Source: Bullifex porci (GTDB lineage Bacteria; Spirochaetota; Spirochaetia; Sphaerochaetales; Sphaerochaetaceae). From it: a DNA stretch of 64,000 nucleotides. The stretch spans positions 1 through 64,000 of the forward strand of contig NZ_VUNN01000005.1 in assembly GCF_009695635.1 (NCBI RefSeq). The letters are read 5' to 3'. Shown one piece after another: positions 24,943 through 34,080 of the stretch. Below the pieces are notes generated by a model, which saw only the letters and a list, made by a program, of their open reading frames with translations, did not search any database and had not been told where the DNA came from. A program made the translations under genes and the position numbers. Numbering within the stretch: the stretch's first letter is position 1; every line of letters starts with the position of its first letter.

Positions 24943-26340
24943 ATGGCATTTGATAATAAAGGACAGACATTACCATTTGATGAAGATGTTGAAAAGGCAG
25001 TTATCGGTTCAATCTTACTTAATTCAAATGCATTAGAAATTGCCTCAGAAGTAATTAAGGCCTCTGATTTTTATCATACTGGGCACCAAAAGCTCTTCCA
25101 GGCTCTAATTGATTACTCAGAACAAAAGCAATTAAAGACTCTCGATTTTCTTTCTATAACTTCTTTTTTGGAAAGTAGAAATCAATTAGCAGAGTGTGGG
25201 GGAGCTGCTTATATTGCATCTCTTCCAGAGAATGTTACAAATACTGCATCTGTTAGTGTACATGCAGCTAAAATTAAAGAGCTATCACTTAGACGCTCAT
25301 TAATTAAAAATGCTGCAGCATTAACTGCTAATGCATATGATATGAGCTCAAACATTCAAAAGGTTATTGATGAAGGTGAATCAGAGCTAGGTAGATTAGC
25401 AATAGGAACTGGTGAAGCTAATAAGGATCACCAGGTAAATGACTTTATTGCTCAAACTATCGAGAACATCCAGGAAAGGATGTCTGGAGCTTCTTCAGGC
25501 GCAGTAGAAACTGGTTTTGATGTACTTGATAGCGCAACAGATGGTGGCTTTAGACCTACAGATTTTATTATTATCGCTGCTCGTCCTTCTATCGGTAAAA
25601 CTGCATTTGCAACCTCTATTATACAAAACATGGTATCGAAGGGTAACAGTAATGCAGATAGCTACTCTGTAGCCTTTTATTCACTAGAAATGAGTGGTGT
25701 ACAGGTTTGTCAAAGATTAATATCTGGTATTTCAAAGGTTCCATTAAAGCAAATCAGAAATGCTACCTTTGGCGGTGGAAAGGATAGAAACTTTAATAGA
25801 ATGATGGAAGCTTCTAATAAGCTCTATGATAGAAACTTATTTATCTTCGATACTCCAAATATGAAGCTCTCTGAGATTAGATCCTCTGCAAGAAGACTTA
25901 AGAGAGAGAGGGGCTTACAGGCTATGTTCATTGACTATATTGGATTAATCGATGCAGAGCTTGATGCTACAGTTCCTCGCTTTGAGCAGGTTGCTAGTGT
26001 ATCAAGATCCTTAAAGGCGTTAGCTCGTGAGCTAGAAATCCCAGTAGTTGTTCTCTGTCAGGTTTCTCGTGATGCAGAGGGTGATAAGAATGAACCACAG
26101 CTAAATAATCTTAGAGACTCTGGTGCTATTGAGCAGGATGCCGATGTTGTAATGTTTTTACACCGTTCTAGAAAGGTTGATCCAGAAAAGCTTGTAAAGG
26201 ATAAGGAAGGAAATCCAACACTAATGCCTACAAAGCTTATTATTGCGAAGCAAAGAAATGGTGAGACTGGTGAATTTAAGATTGGCTTTAGACCTGTAAC
26301 TGCATCCTTTGAGAATATAGATCAAAATGTATCACTGTAG
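24943..26340 (+). CDS. dnaB: Replicative DNA helicase
   Basis: Hexameric helicase that unwinds the replication fork. The N-terminal domain (PFDEDVEKAVIGSILLN) is followed by the RecA-like domain with Walker A ARPSIGKTAFA, Walker B-type LQAMFIDYIGLI, and the DnaB motif LARELEIPVVVLCQVSRD and DSGAIEQDADVVMFLHR. Length 465 is normal and no intein is present. AAGGAG lies 7 nt before the ATG. It follows the rplI terminator; its 3' end overlaps rseP by 9 bp. Confidence 0.97.
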   Translation: MAFDNKGQTLPFDEDVEKAVIGSILLNSNALEIASEVIKASDFYHTGHQKLFQALIDYSEQKQLKTLDFLSITSFLESRNQLAECGGAAYIASLPENVTNTASVSVHAAKIKELSLRRSLIKNAAALTANAYDMSSNIQKVIDEGESELGRLAIGTGEANKDHQVNDFIAQTIENIQERMSGASSGAVETGFDVLDSATDGGFRPTDFIIIAARPSIGKTAFATSIIQNMVSKGNSNADSYSVAFYSLEMSGVQVCQRLISGISKVPLKQIRNATFGGGKDRNFNRMMEASNKLYDRNLFIFDTPNMKLSEIRSSARRLKRERGLQAMFIDYIGLIDAELDATVPRFEQVASVSRSLKALARELEIPVVVLCQVSRDAEGDKNEPQLNNLRDSGAIEQDADVVMFLHRSRKVDPEKLVKDKEGNPTLMPTKLIIAKQRNGETGEFKIGFRPVTASFENIDQNVSL

Positions 26341-27657
26341 GTGAAAGTAAAATCTTATATCAACATAATATAGTAAGAAAAGCATAACAAGAGAAAGAAT
26401 AAGACCTATTATATGAAATACTATGTAGGTCTTTGGCTTTAATTGTCTTCTAAAAAATATTTGATATAGATTAATAATAAGCTGTCCACCATCAAAGGAT
26501 GGGATCGGTAAAAGATTAATTACTCCAATTGATACAGAGACTGTAGATAGTAAATATAGGAAAGCTCTAATACCTGTATTTTTACTTGTCTTAAAGCTTT
26601 GAGTTGTAATAGATCCAATTTGAGTAGCAGCTCTAGTTGGTCCTGTAATTTCATTTCTAGTATCTGTAAGCTTACCAGATACTAGATTTTTTATAGTTGT
26701 AATTATCCCTCTGATAATATTTTGTGTACGAGTAAGACCTGCTTCAATAGCTTCGTTAATACTTGGTTTTGACGATATTACAACCTTACTTCTCCAAGAG
26801 AATGGGAATGTTTTCATCGGCTCTAAGGTTATATCGATAATTTCATCACCTCTTTTAAGAGTAATATTCATTACTTCGTCTGAGTGCTTATATAAATCAT
26901 ATGTACAATTTATTTTATCTCCATTTACACTCAATAAAATATCATCCTCTTTAAATGGAGAATTAATATCAGAGCTTCCTATAATAGGTCTTTGAAATAG
27001 AGTTAAACCAAATTTACCATCGATTGGTGTTAAAGTAGCTTCAACTAATATACCATTTCTTTCTAAGATTGCATTAACACTATCCTTATTATGAAGCTTT
27101 AAATATTCTTCTGCTTCTTCAAAGGTATTAATTGTATTTCCATCTAATTTGATAATTTTATCACCAGGTAAAACATCGTTTTGCTTAATATCAATATTAA
27201 ATAAGAAAGCAAAATCTGCTGCATTAGCAATTAATGGATCATTTACAATCGTCTCTACAGGTATAAAGGAAATAATAATAAATATAATTAAAGCAAGTAA
27301 AATATTAATAAAAGGTCCTGCAAAGAATATAAAAAAGCGTCTAATAGGGGAGGTGCTGAAGAATGAACCTGCTTCACTATTATTAAAATCCTTAGCATCC
27401 TCTCTTAAAGCTCGAGTTAAATCTGTAGAGCCATTCATTCTAGTACTTCCACCTAATGGAAGGAGGCGCAATGTAAAAGAAGTTTTCTTACCATGCAATG
27501 TAAAAACTCTTGGACCCATTCCAATGGAAAACTCCTCTACATTTACTTTTAATAAGAGTGCAGTAATAAAATGAGCTAATTCATGAATAATTAAAACTAT
27601 AGAAATACCTACAAAACCAATTAAAAACTGAGATATAAAGGTAAGTAATTGAGTCAT
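26332..27657 (-). CDS. rseP: RseP-type site-2 membrane metalloprotease
   Basis: Intramembrane zinc protease (M50) that cleaves anti-sigma factors and signal-peptide remnants. Zinc motif IIHELAHF (His25, Glu26, His29) is in the first membrane helix. One or two PDZ-like regions follow (DVLPGDKIIKLDG, EDDILLSVNGDKI) and then the second catalytic segment INLLPIPSFDGGQL. Length 441 is typical. It is the last gene of the rpsB-to-rseP operon, abutting dxr by a 1-bp overlap. Confidence 0.94.
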   Translation of the reverse strand: MTQLLTFISQFLIGFVGISIVLIIHELAHFITALLLKVNVEEFSIGMGPRVFTLHGKKTSFTLRLLPLGGSTRMNGSTDLTRALREDAKDFNNSEAGSFFSTSPIRRFFIFFAGPFINILLALIIFIIISFIPVETIVNDPLIANAADFAFLFNIDIKQNDVLPGDKIIKLDGNTINTFEEAEEYLKLHNKDSVNAILERNGILVEATLTPIDGKFGLTLFQRPIIGSSDINSPFKEDDILLSVNGDKINCTYDLYKHSDEVMNITLKRGDEIIDITLEPMKTFPFSWRSKVVISSKPSINEAIEAGLTRTQNIIRGIITTIKNLVSGKLTDTRNEITGPTRAATQIGSITTQSFKTSKNTGIRAFLYLLSTVSVSIGVINLLPIPSFDGGQLIINLYQIFFRRQLKPKTYIVFHIIGLILSLVMLFLLYYVDIRFYFHLQ

Positions 27658-28733
27658 TAAAATCCTTTTAAAGCTATAGCTCTAGCTCTTTGATCTTGAT
27701 ACATTATCTCTTCAAAGCTATTACAGGTAGTTGAGAAATCATGCATTAACACCTCTTTAGTTATATTTGCTATAGAAGTAAATTTTATCTTATGGTCAAT
27801 AAAAAGTCCAACTGCTACCTCATTTGCTGCATTAAAGGCAATAGGGTAGGAGCCCTTTTGCTCTAAAGCCTTATAGGCAAGAGCTAATAGAGGGAATTCC
27901 TCTTCATCCCATTTTTTAAAGGTTAAAGTTAAATCCTCAAATGATAATGGCTTTACAACATTATATAATGGATTAACTTCATCATTTACAGCACCAACAA
28001 TTGGCAGTGTCATATCAGGTGGTGATAGTTGTGCATATACTGCACCATTATCAAGTCTAATCATAGAGTGAATAACAGATTGTCTATGAATTGTAACTTC
28101 AATATCCTTTGGAGAAAGATTAAATAGAAAACCAGCCTCAATAACCTCTAAACCCTTATTAGCAAGAGTTGCGCTATCAATACTAATCTTCTTTCCCATC
28201 TTCCACGTTGGATGATTAATAGCCTCCTCAACAGTAACATTATCAAGATTCTTCTTTTGATAAAAAGGACCACCAGAGGCAGTAATTACAACACTATGAA
28301 TTTTATTATGTGCTTTTATTAAATTATATATTGCGCTATGCTCACTATCGACAGGAATTATCTTTCGATTTAATCGTTTAGCTTCATTTAAAATAAAGTC
28401 TCCACCCATTACTATAGATTCTTTATTTGCTAATGCTAAATCAAAGCCACAATTTAATGCAATTAAGGATGCCTCTAAGCCTGGGGCACCTGCAATTCCA
28501 TTTAATACGATATCACCATCTAAAGAGGATAAAAATTCCTTTAACTTATTTGAGTTATCATTAATAAAGTAGGGACAATTAAATTCCTTTGCTAATTCAG
28601 AAAGTGAGTCCTTACTAGATCTTGCTACTAAGCCAGTAACCTCACCATATAATGATCCATTTCTAATTGCGTTTAAGCAGGTTGTTCCTATTGAGCCTGT
28701 AGAACCTAAAATAATAACCTTTCTTTTTATCAT
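27657..28733 (-). CDS. dxr: 1-deoxy-D-xylulose 5-phosphate reductoisomerase
   Basis: First committed enzyme of the MEP isoprenoid pathway, making MEP from DXP with NADPH. The NADPH motif LGSTGSIGTTCLNAIRNG, then ALANKESIVMGG, ITASGGPFY, GKKISIDSATLANKGLEVIEA and IHRQSVIHSMI are family signatures. Length 358 is slightly short but all motifs are present. It overlaps cdsA by 4 bp. With ispG at the right edge it shows that this organism uses the MEP route. Confidence 0.96.
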   Translation of the reverse strand: MIKRKVIILGSTGSIGTTCLNAIRNGSLYGEVTGLVARSSKDSLSELAKEFNCPYFINDNSNKLKEFLSSLDGDIVLNGIAGAPGLEASLIALNCGFDLALANKESIVMGGDFILNEAKRLNRKIIPVDSEHSAIYNLIKAHNKIHSVVITASGGPFYQKKNLDNVTVEEAINHPTWKMGKKISIDSATLANKGLEVIEAGFLFNLSPKDIEVTIHRQSVIHSMIRLDNGAVYAQLSPPDMTLPIVGAVNDEVNPLYNVVKPLSFEDLTLTFKKWDEEEFPLLALAYKALEQKGSYPIAFNAANEVAVGLFIDHKIKFTSIANITKEVLMHDFSTTCNSFEEIMYQDQRARAIALKGF

Positions 28734-29575
28734 GCTACATATTGCATAAAGTGCATAAATGCAATAAAGACAGGAGCTCCAAAAAGAAGAGAGTCGATGC
28801 TATCTAACATACCACCTCTACCTGGAATAATCTTTCCACTATCCTTCATATTTGCACTTCTTTTTAGTACTGATTCAACTAAATCACCTATAGCAGCTGC
28901 AGCAGCTGTTGATAAGCCTAAGAAGAATCCCAAATAACCATCAACCTCGAAAGCCTTAATAAAGACACCGCATAGACATCCGATAATTGCTGGGAATACT
29001 AATGCTGCGATAAAGCCAGCTACACTCTTATTTGGACTTACCTTTACAATACCCTTATTATTCTTACCAAATAATTTACCAATAAAATATGCAAATGTAT
29101 CTGAGCCAAAAACTAATGCAAAGAAAATTAATAAATATAACCAAGCATTATCTAGGAAACAGAACTTAATGAAGAATATTGCAAATGTATTTGGATATAC
29201 TATTTGAAGTACTGTGTAGGATATTCGTTCTATAGATGCTTTAAAATTATCAACCTCACCCTTTTTTATTTCCATTGCTAATGCAATAAAGATTAATCCA
29301 ATTAAAGAGTAGAGTGATAAGTTATAAAATGGATAAAATGCATATTGAATATATGTTGCTATTATCTGTATTGAACCTAAATAGGGTGGAAATAGTAGCT
29401 TTCCTGTAACGTGCTTGCTTAAAATATTATGTAGCTCATAAGAACCAATAATTGAAACTACCAATACTAATAGTGCAAAGCATAAATAGTTATACTGAGG
29501 TAATAATACAATTATAGCTATAAGTAGAGGTATAGCAATAACACCAGTTATAATTCTTTTCATATTAGATGTCAT
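28730..29575 (-). CDS. cdsA: Phosphatidate cytidylyltransferase
   Basis: Integral membrane enzyme making CDP-diacylglycerol for phospholipids. It has about eight hydrophobic segments, the conserved FGSDTFAYFIGKLFGKN, and the C-terminal CdsA signature KDSGKIIPGRGGMLDSIDSL. GGAGG precedes the ATG, which overlaps the uppS stop by 4 bp. Confidence 0.94.
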   Translation of the reverse strand: MTSNMKRIITGVIAIPLLIAIIVLLPQYNYLCFALLVLVVSIIGSYELHNILSKHVTGKLLFPPYLGSIQIIATYIQYAFYPFYNLSLYSLIGLIFIALAMEIKKGEVDNFKASIERISYTVLQIVYPNTFAIFFIKFCFLDNAWLYLLIFFALVFGSDTFAYFIGKLFGKNNKGIVKVSPNKSVAGFIAALVFPAIIGCLCGVFIKAFEVDGYLGFFLGLSTAAAAAIGDLVESVLKRSANMKDSGKIIPGRGGMLDSIDSLLFGAPVFIAFMHFMQYVA

Positions 29576-30258
29576 TTAATACCTCCAAAACGTCTTACTC
29601 GATGAGAGTACTCTTCAAGAACCTTAGTTACATCATTTTCGTCCCAATCTGGCCATAGTTTATCACAAAAAACTAATTCGGCATAGGCTGAATCAAAAAG
29701 TAAGAAGTTAGAAAGTCTTTTTTCTCCTGCTGAACGTGCAATAACATCGACAGGAGGTATTTCTGGATGTTCAAAATTATTACGAATTACTTCTGGTGTA
29801 ATTTCAGTGATACCACTTTTTAAAGCTTTTGTTACCGCCATAGCAATTTCTGCTTGACCGCCGTAGTTTATAGCTAATTGAATAGTAATTACATTATTAT
29901 TCTTAGTAGCCTCTATAGTATCCTGAATTGCTTTTTTAGCTTCATCGGGTAGGGGAGATAAATCTCCAATAGTTAAAACTCTTATACCATGCTCATTATA
30001 AAACATTAGCTCAGAGTAAAGCTTAGAAGAGAAAAGGCTCATTAAATATCCAACCTCTTCCTTACTTCTTTTCCAATTTTCTGTTGAAAAACAATAGAGA
30101 GAAAGATACTTCACATTATTATTAATCGCACCTTGAACAACTTTCTTTAAGCTTTTAATTCCTGCAAGGTGTCCTGCTGTTCTTGGAAGATGTCTAGCTT
30201 GTGCCCATCTACCATTTCCATCCATAATAAGTCCTAAGTGAAGTCCCCTCTCTCCCAT
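29572..30258 (-). CDS. uppS: Undecaprenyl diphosphate synthase
   Basis: cis-Prenyltransferase that makes the lipid carrier for cell-wall precursors. Catalytic Asp in LGLIMDGNGRWAQ, then LSLYCFSTENWKRS, the central TIQLAINYGGQAEI and the C-terminal PPVDVIARSAGEKRLSNFLL and FCDKLWPDW. Length 228 is normal. It starts 3 bases past the frr stop with GGAG in the frr tail. Confidence 0.96.
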   Translation of the reverse strand: MGERGLHLGLIMDGNGRWAQARHLPRTAGHLAGIKSLKKVVQGAINNNVKYLSLYCFSTENWKRSKEEVGYLMSLFSSKLYSELMFYNEHGIRVLTIGDLSPLPDEAKKAIQDTIEATKNNNVITIQLAINYGGQAEIAMAVTKALKSGITEITPEVIRNNFEHPEIPPVDVIARSAGEKRLSNFLLFDSAYAELVFCDKLWPDWDENDVTKVLEEYSHRVRRFGGIK

Positions 30259-30261
30259 AAC

Positions 30262-30816
30262 TTAGATCTCCATGATCTCTTTTTCTTTTGCTTCAGCAAC
30301 CTTAGCAACGTCGCTAATAGCGTTATCAGTCATTTTCTGGATCTTAGCTTCTCCGTCCTTCTGCTGATCTTCACTTATTTCAGAAGCTTTCTGCATCTTC
30401 TTAAGTGCTTCAAGAGCATCACGACGAACATTACGAATTGCAACACGTGCATTCTCTGCAGTTGCTTTAGCGCTCTTTGCTAATTCCTTTCTTCTCTGCT
30501 CTGTTAAAGCTGGGAAGTTAACACGAATGAGCTTTCCATCATTATTAGGATTAAGTCCAAGCTCACTCTTCTGGATAGCCTTTTCAATTGCTGAAAGAAT
30601 GCTCTTGTCCCAAGGCTGAATAACTACAAGGCGTGCTTCTGGAACGCTAATTGAAGCTACCTGGTTCAGAGGTGTCTCTGAACCATAGTAATCAACTTTA
30701 ATCTTATCAAATAAAGAAGCGTTCGCGCGTCCTGTTCTCATATTCTGATATTCTGTCTCAAGAGATAAAACGCATTTCTTCATTTTATCCTGACAGTTGT
30801 CAAGTACGCTCTGCAT
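30262..30816 (-). CDS. frr: Ribosome recycling factor
   Basis: Splits post-termination ribosomes together with EF-G. It begins near the conserved MRTGRANASLFDKIKVDYYG and has PLNQVASISVPEARLVVIQPWD, then the PNNDGKLIRVNFPALTEQRR motif. Length 184 is normal. AGGAG lies 6 nt before the ATG. It follows tsf directly; pyrH, which usually lies between, is missing here as in Treponema. Confidence 0.96.
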   Translation of the reverse strand: MQSVLDNCQDKMKKCVLSLETEYQNMRTGRANASLFDKIKVDYYGSETPLNQVASISVPEARLVVIQPWDKSILSAIEKAIQKSELGLNPNNDGKLIRVNFPALTEQRRKELAKSAKATAENARVAIRNVRRDALEALKKMQKASEISEDQQKDGEAKIQKMTDNAISDVAKVAEAKEKEIMEI

Positions 30817-30834
30817 GAAATACTCCTACTATTA

Positions 30835-31677
30835 TTAAGCCTGAACACCAGCCTGATAGTAATCGCAAGAAACGATATCAAGCTTAGCACCAGCAGCCTT
30901 ACCAACCTCTGCCATCTTCTTAGAAACACTCATTGAGTCATCCTTTACGAATGGCTGGTTAAGGAAGCAAACTTCACTGTAAAGCTTATTAAGCTTACCT
31001 CTAACGATTCCCTCAAGAACCTTAGCTGGCTTATTCATAGAAGCAACCTGTGCCTGGAAGATTGAAAGCTGCTCAGCTTCATATTCCTTTGATACACTCT
31101 CTGTATTTAAGAACTGAGGCTTAAAAGCTGCAACGTGGAGTGCACAATCATGTGTGAACTCTTTAACCTGCTCATTTTCGAAAGCTGCTGCATTGTCGCT
31201 TGTGAATACAACACAAACTGCAACAGAACCTTCACCATGAACGTATGTTGAAGCATAACCATTAGCAGGAATATCGATTACAGTAAATCTCTTAACAGAC
31301 ATATTCTCTTTGATGATTGCGATTAAGCCTGCTACCATACCCTTAAGCTCGTCATTGATTTCTGTGTAGCCTTTCTCTACGATAACCTTACACATCTCTT
31401 CACCAAGCTCTTTGAACTGATCGTTCTTTGCAACGAAGTCAGTTTCACAGCTGAGCTCGAGAAGAACTGCCTTATTACCTGCTACATAAGTAAATACTCT
31501 ACCATTTTCAGTAGCTCTATCCTGTCTCTTAGCAACAGCAGCAAGTCCCATTTCCTTAAGGATCTTTTCTGCCTGAGCCATATCACCGTTAGCGTCATTA
31601 AGAGCCTTCTTACAGTCCATCATGCCTGCGCCAGTGATATCACGGAGTTTCTTTACATCAGATGCTGAAATAGCCAT
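30835..31677 (-). CDS. tsf: Elongation factor Ts
   Basis: Nucleotide exchange factor for EF-Tu. The N-terminal UBA-like segment (ASDVKKLRDITGAGMMDCKKA) is diagnostic, followed by ETDFVAKNDQF and two core domains. The ATG at 31677 has AAGGAG upstream and starts directly at the conserved segment; a longer frame reading back into rpsB is an artefact. Length 280 is normal for the longer EF-Ts type. Confidence 0.96.
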   Translation of the reverse strand: MAISASDVKKLRDITGAGMMDCKKALNDANGDMAQAEKILKEMGLAAVAKRQDRATENGRVFTYVAGNKAVLLELSCETDFVAKNDQFKELGEEMCKVIVEKGYTEINDELKGMVAGLIAIIKENMSVKRFTVIDIPANGYASTYVHGEGSVAVCVVFTSDNAAAFENEQVKEFTHDCALHVAAFKPQFLNTESVSKEYEAEQLSIFQAQVASMNKPAKVLEGIVRGKLNKLYSEVCFLNQPFVKDDSMSVSKKMAEVGKAAGAKLDIVSCDYYQAGVQA

Positions 31678-31687
31678 TTTATTCTCC

Positions 31688-32491
31688 TTATTTTGTATAT
31701 AACTCTTCTTCGAGAGCCTCTGCCTCTTCGTCCTTATCCTGAACAGGAGCAGCGTCAACTGCAGCAGCCTCATCCTCATCTGAGAGAGATTCGATGATCT
31801 GGATACCAGTCTCGTTATCTGCATCGATTACTGCATTAGCGATAATCTCAACGAAAAGTGAGATAGCTCTAATAGCATCATCGTTACCTGGGATTGGGTA
31901 AGTGATATCTGTTGGGTCACAGTTTGTATCAACTACTGCAACAACTGGGATACCAAGTCTCTTAGCCTCTGCAACTGCAAGAGCCTCTTTCTTTGTATCG
32001 ATAATGAAAAGTGCACCTGGAAGCTCTTTCATATCCTTGATACCACCAAGGTTCTTCTCGAGCTTATTCTTCTCTTTTGTGAGAAGTGCAACTTCCTTCT
32101 TTGTGAGTGAATCGAAAGTACCATCAGCTTCCATCTTCTCAATCTTCTTTAAGCGAGCAATACTCTTTTTGATTGTTGAGAAGTTTGTAAGCATACCACC
32201 AAGCCAGCGGTTGTTAACATAAGGCATGCCACAGCGCTTAGCTTCCTGCTCAATTGTCTGCTGAGCTTGTTTTTTTGTTCCTACGAAAAGGATTGATTTA
32301 CCGTTCTTAACCTGAGCGCGAATAGCTTCATAAGCTTCTACGATACATGCGCTAGTCTTCTGAAGGTCAATGATATGAATACCGTTTCTCTCTGTGAAAA
32401 TGAAACGATCCATCTTTGGATTCCATCTCTTTGTCTGATGTCCAAAGTGTACGCCTGATTCTAACAGGCTTTTCATGGTTACTACTGCCAT
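31688..32491 (-). CDS. rpsB: Ribosomal protein uS2
   Basis: Small-subunit protein at the head-body junction, needed to recruit S1. [21 protein letters not shown], then [28 protein letters not shown] and [16 protein letters not shown] are diagnostic. It has an acidic C-terminal tail (about residues 225-267, rich in Asp, Glu and Ala). AGGAGG precedes the ATG. First gene of the operon. The promoter should lie in 32492-32630, where I see no confident match. Confidence 0.96.
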   Translation of the reverse strand: MAVVTMKSLLESGVHFGHQTKRWNPKMDRFIFTERNGIHIIDLQKTSACIVEAYEAIRAQVKNGKSILFVGTKKQAQQTIEQEAKRCGMPYVNNRWLGGMLTNFSTIKKSIARLKKIEKMEADGTFDSLTKKEVALLTKEKNKLEKNLGGIKDMKELPGALFIIDTKKEALAVAEAKRLGIPVVAVVDTNCDPTDITYPIPGNDDAIRAISLFVEIIANAVIDADNETGIQIIESLSDEDEAAAVDAAPVQDKDEEAEALEEELYTK

Positions 32492-32630
32492 AGTAATCCT
32501 CCTAACTTTTTCGCTAAATTAATATTTAGCCCCTAACACTTTATCTCAGTAGATAATCTACCGGAAATTCTGGTTCAACGAACACAGTAACGTAATAATG
32601 CCAAAAATAATTAAATCATTCAAGGCATGA

Positions 32631-32664
32631 AATAAAAAAATGGACAGGAAAAGCCTTCCTGTCC
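32631..32664 (-). terminator. Terminator of argG
   Basis: Perfect 9-bp stem (GGACAGGAA at 32642-32650 with TTCCTGTCC at 32656-32664). On the reverse strand it is followed by ATTTTTTTAT. It lies 12 bases past the argG stop. Confidence 0.92.
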
Positions 32665-32676
32665 GTAATAATGAGC

Positions 32677-33900
32677 TTATTTATTATCTCTTTGTGATGA
32701 AGCCATAAGTCTAATTGCACAAATATTAATAAAGCCCTTGCAATCGACTGGGTGGTAGCCACCAGCTTTATCCATACTTCCAAGATCCTGGTTATAGAGT
32801 GAACAAGGAGAGGAAATACCTGCATTAATTACATTTCCTTTATAGAGAGCAACCTTAGCAGTACCAGTTACATTCTTTTGGCTTGTATCAAATAGGCTAG
32901 TTAGCATATTAAACTCAGGAGCTCCCCAGTAGCCATTGTAAATTAATTCAGCATACTTTGGAGAGAGCATATCTCTAAGGTGCATTGCTTCCTTATCCAT
33001 GCAAAGACCCTCTAGATTATGGTGAGCCTTCCATAGAATCTCGCAGCCCGGTGTCTCATAAACACCTCTTGATTTAATACCAACAAAGCGGTTTTCAACC
33101 ATATCAACTCTACCAATAGCATTATCGTGACCAACCTTATTGAGGTACTCAATCATAGCTAATGGGCCAGTTACTACAGTATTATCATTTTCATTCTTAA
33201 TTGATACTGGTAAGCCATCCTTAAATTCAATTGCAAGTACTGTTTCCTCATTAGGAGCATCCTTTGGATCTACAGTTAATGAGAATACATCACTTGGACA
33301 TCTTGATGATGGATCTTCCAAAATACCTGCCTCATGAGAGATGTGGATTAAGTTAGCATCCTCACTATATGGCTTTTTTAATGATGCCTTTACTGGAATT
33401 GAATACTTTTCAGCATAAGCAAGCATATCAGATCTTCCTTCGAACTGAGAAAGGAATTCAGGATCCTTCCAAGGTGAGATAATCTTTACATCTGGCATAT
33501 TCATGTAGTAGCCAAATTCAAATCTTACCTGGTCATTTCCTTTACCTGTTGCACCGTGAGCAACATATTTAGTGCCTTCCTTCTTTGCAATCTCAATATG
33601 GCGCTTTGCAATAATAGGGCGAGCTAAGGAGGTACCAAGCATATAGGTGCCTTCATATATTGTATTTGCTTTTAAAGCTGGAAAAACATAGTCCTTAACA
33701 AGCTCATCTCTTAAATCCTCGATGTAAACCTTACTAGCACCTGTTAAATATGCTTTTTCCTCTATTGCTTTGAAATCTTCGTTCTGACCGACATTTGCAA
33801 CATATGCAATAACCTCAAAACCCTTGTTTGAGAGCCATTTTAGAATTACTGATGTATCTAGTCCGCCTGAGTAGGCTAGAACGACTTTTTCTTTTTTCAT
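32677..33900 (-). CDS. argG: Argininosuccinate synthase
   Basis: Joins citrulline and aspartate using ATP in arginine synthesis. The ATP loop [18 protein letters not shown] and the conserved [35 protein letters not shown] and [17 protein letters not shown] identify it. Length 407 is normal. GGAG lies 7 nt before the ATG. It is monocistronic, and no argH or other arginine gene is nearby. Its promoter carries ATGCAT-centred palindromes, one overlapping the -10. Confidence 0.96.
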   Translation of the reverse strand: MKKEKVVLAYSGGLDTSVILKWLSNKGFEVIAYVANVGQNEDFKAIEEKAYLTGASKVYIEDLRDELVKDYVFPALKANTIYEGTYMLGTSLARPIIAKRHIEIAKKEGTKYVAHGATGKGNDQVRFEFGYYMNMPDVKIISPWKDPEFLSQFEGRSDMLAYAEKYSIPVKASLKKPYSEDANLIHISHEAGILEDPSSRCPSDVFSLTVDPKDAPNEETVLAIEFKDGLPVSIKNENDNTVVTGPLAMIEYLNKVGHDNAIGRVDMVENRFVGIKSRGVYETPGCEILWKAHHNLEGLCMDKEAMHLRDMLSPKYAELIYNGYWGAPEFNMLTSLFDTSQKNVTGTAKVALYKGNVINAGISSPCSLYNQDLGSMDKAGGYHPVDCKGFINICAIRLMASSQRDNK

Positions 33901-33929
33901 TTTATTATCTCCGTTTGATATTCTGCTTG

Positions 33930-34030
33930 TGAATAATTATGCATAAATAAAAAGAAATATCAACTATATAATGCATATTTATTAAAAAATTTTGTATATC
34001 ACTATTTATATATGAATAATTAATGCATAT
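33930..34030 (-). promoter_or_regulatory. argG promoter with candidate ArgR-type boxes
   Basis: On the reverse strand TTGATA (33958-33963) and CATAAT (33936-33941) are 16 bp apart. TGAATAATTATGCATA (33930-33945) overlaps the -10 and differs by one base in its second half from the ArgR consensus TGAATwwwwATTCA. A near copy lies at 34013-34029, and a third ATGCAT (33971) lies between them. The ATGCAT cores are 32 and 52 bp apart, close to whole helical turns. Repression by an arginine repressor is inferred. Confidence 0.5.
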
Positions 34031-34044
34031 ATATAGTTTTTTAC

Positions 34045-34073
34045 TTGGCTATTTCTTTTTTAAGCATTAATCT
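34045..34073 (+). promoter_or_regulatory. Promoter of a leaderless gene
   Basis: TTGGCT (34045-34050), a 17-bp spacer, TAATCT (34068-34073), then exactly 7 bases to the ATG at 34081. No ribosome binding site can fit, so transcription should begin at the ATG. Confidence 0.6.
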
Positions 34074-34080
34074 ATATAGC

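Noticed and set aside
27149-27574. Forward 141-codon frame
   Set aside because: It is antisense to the well-conserved rseP coding sequence, with no start signal.
31678-31824. Longer EF-Ts start
   Set aside because: The extension reads through the end of rpsB in another frame; the conserved EF-Ts start at 31677 has its own AAGGAG.
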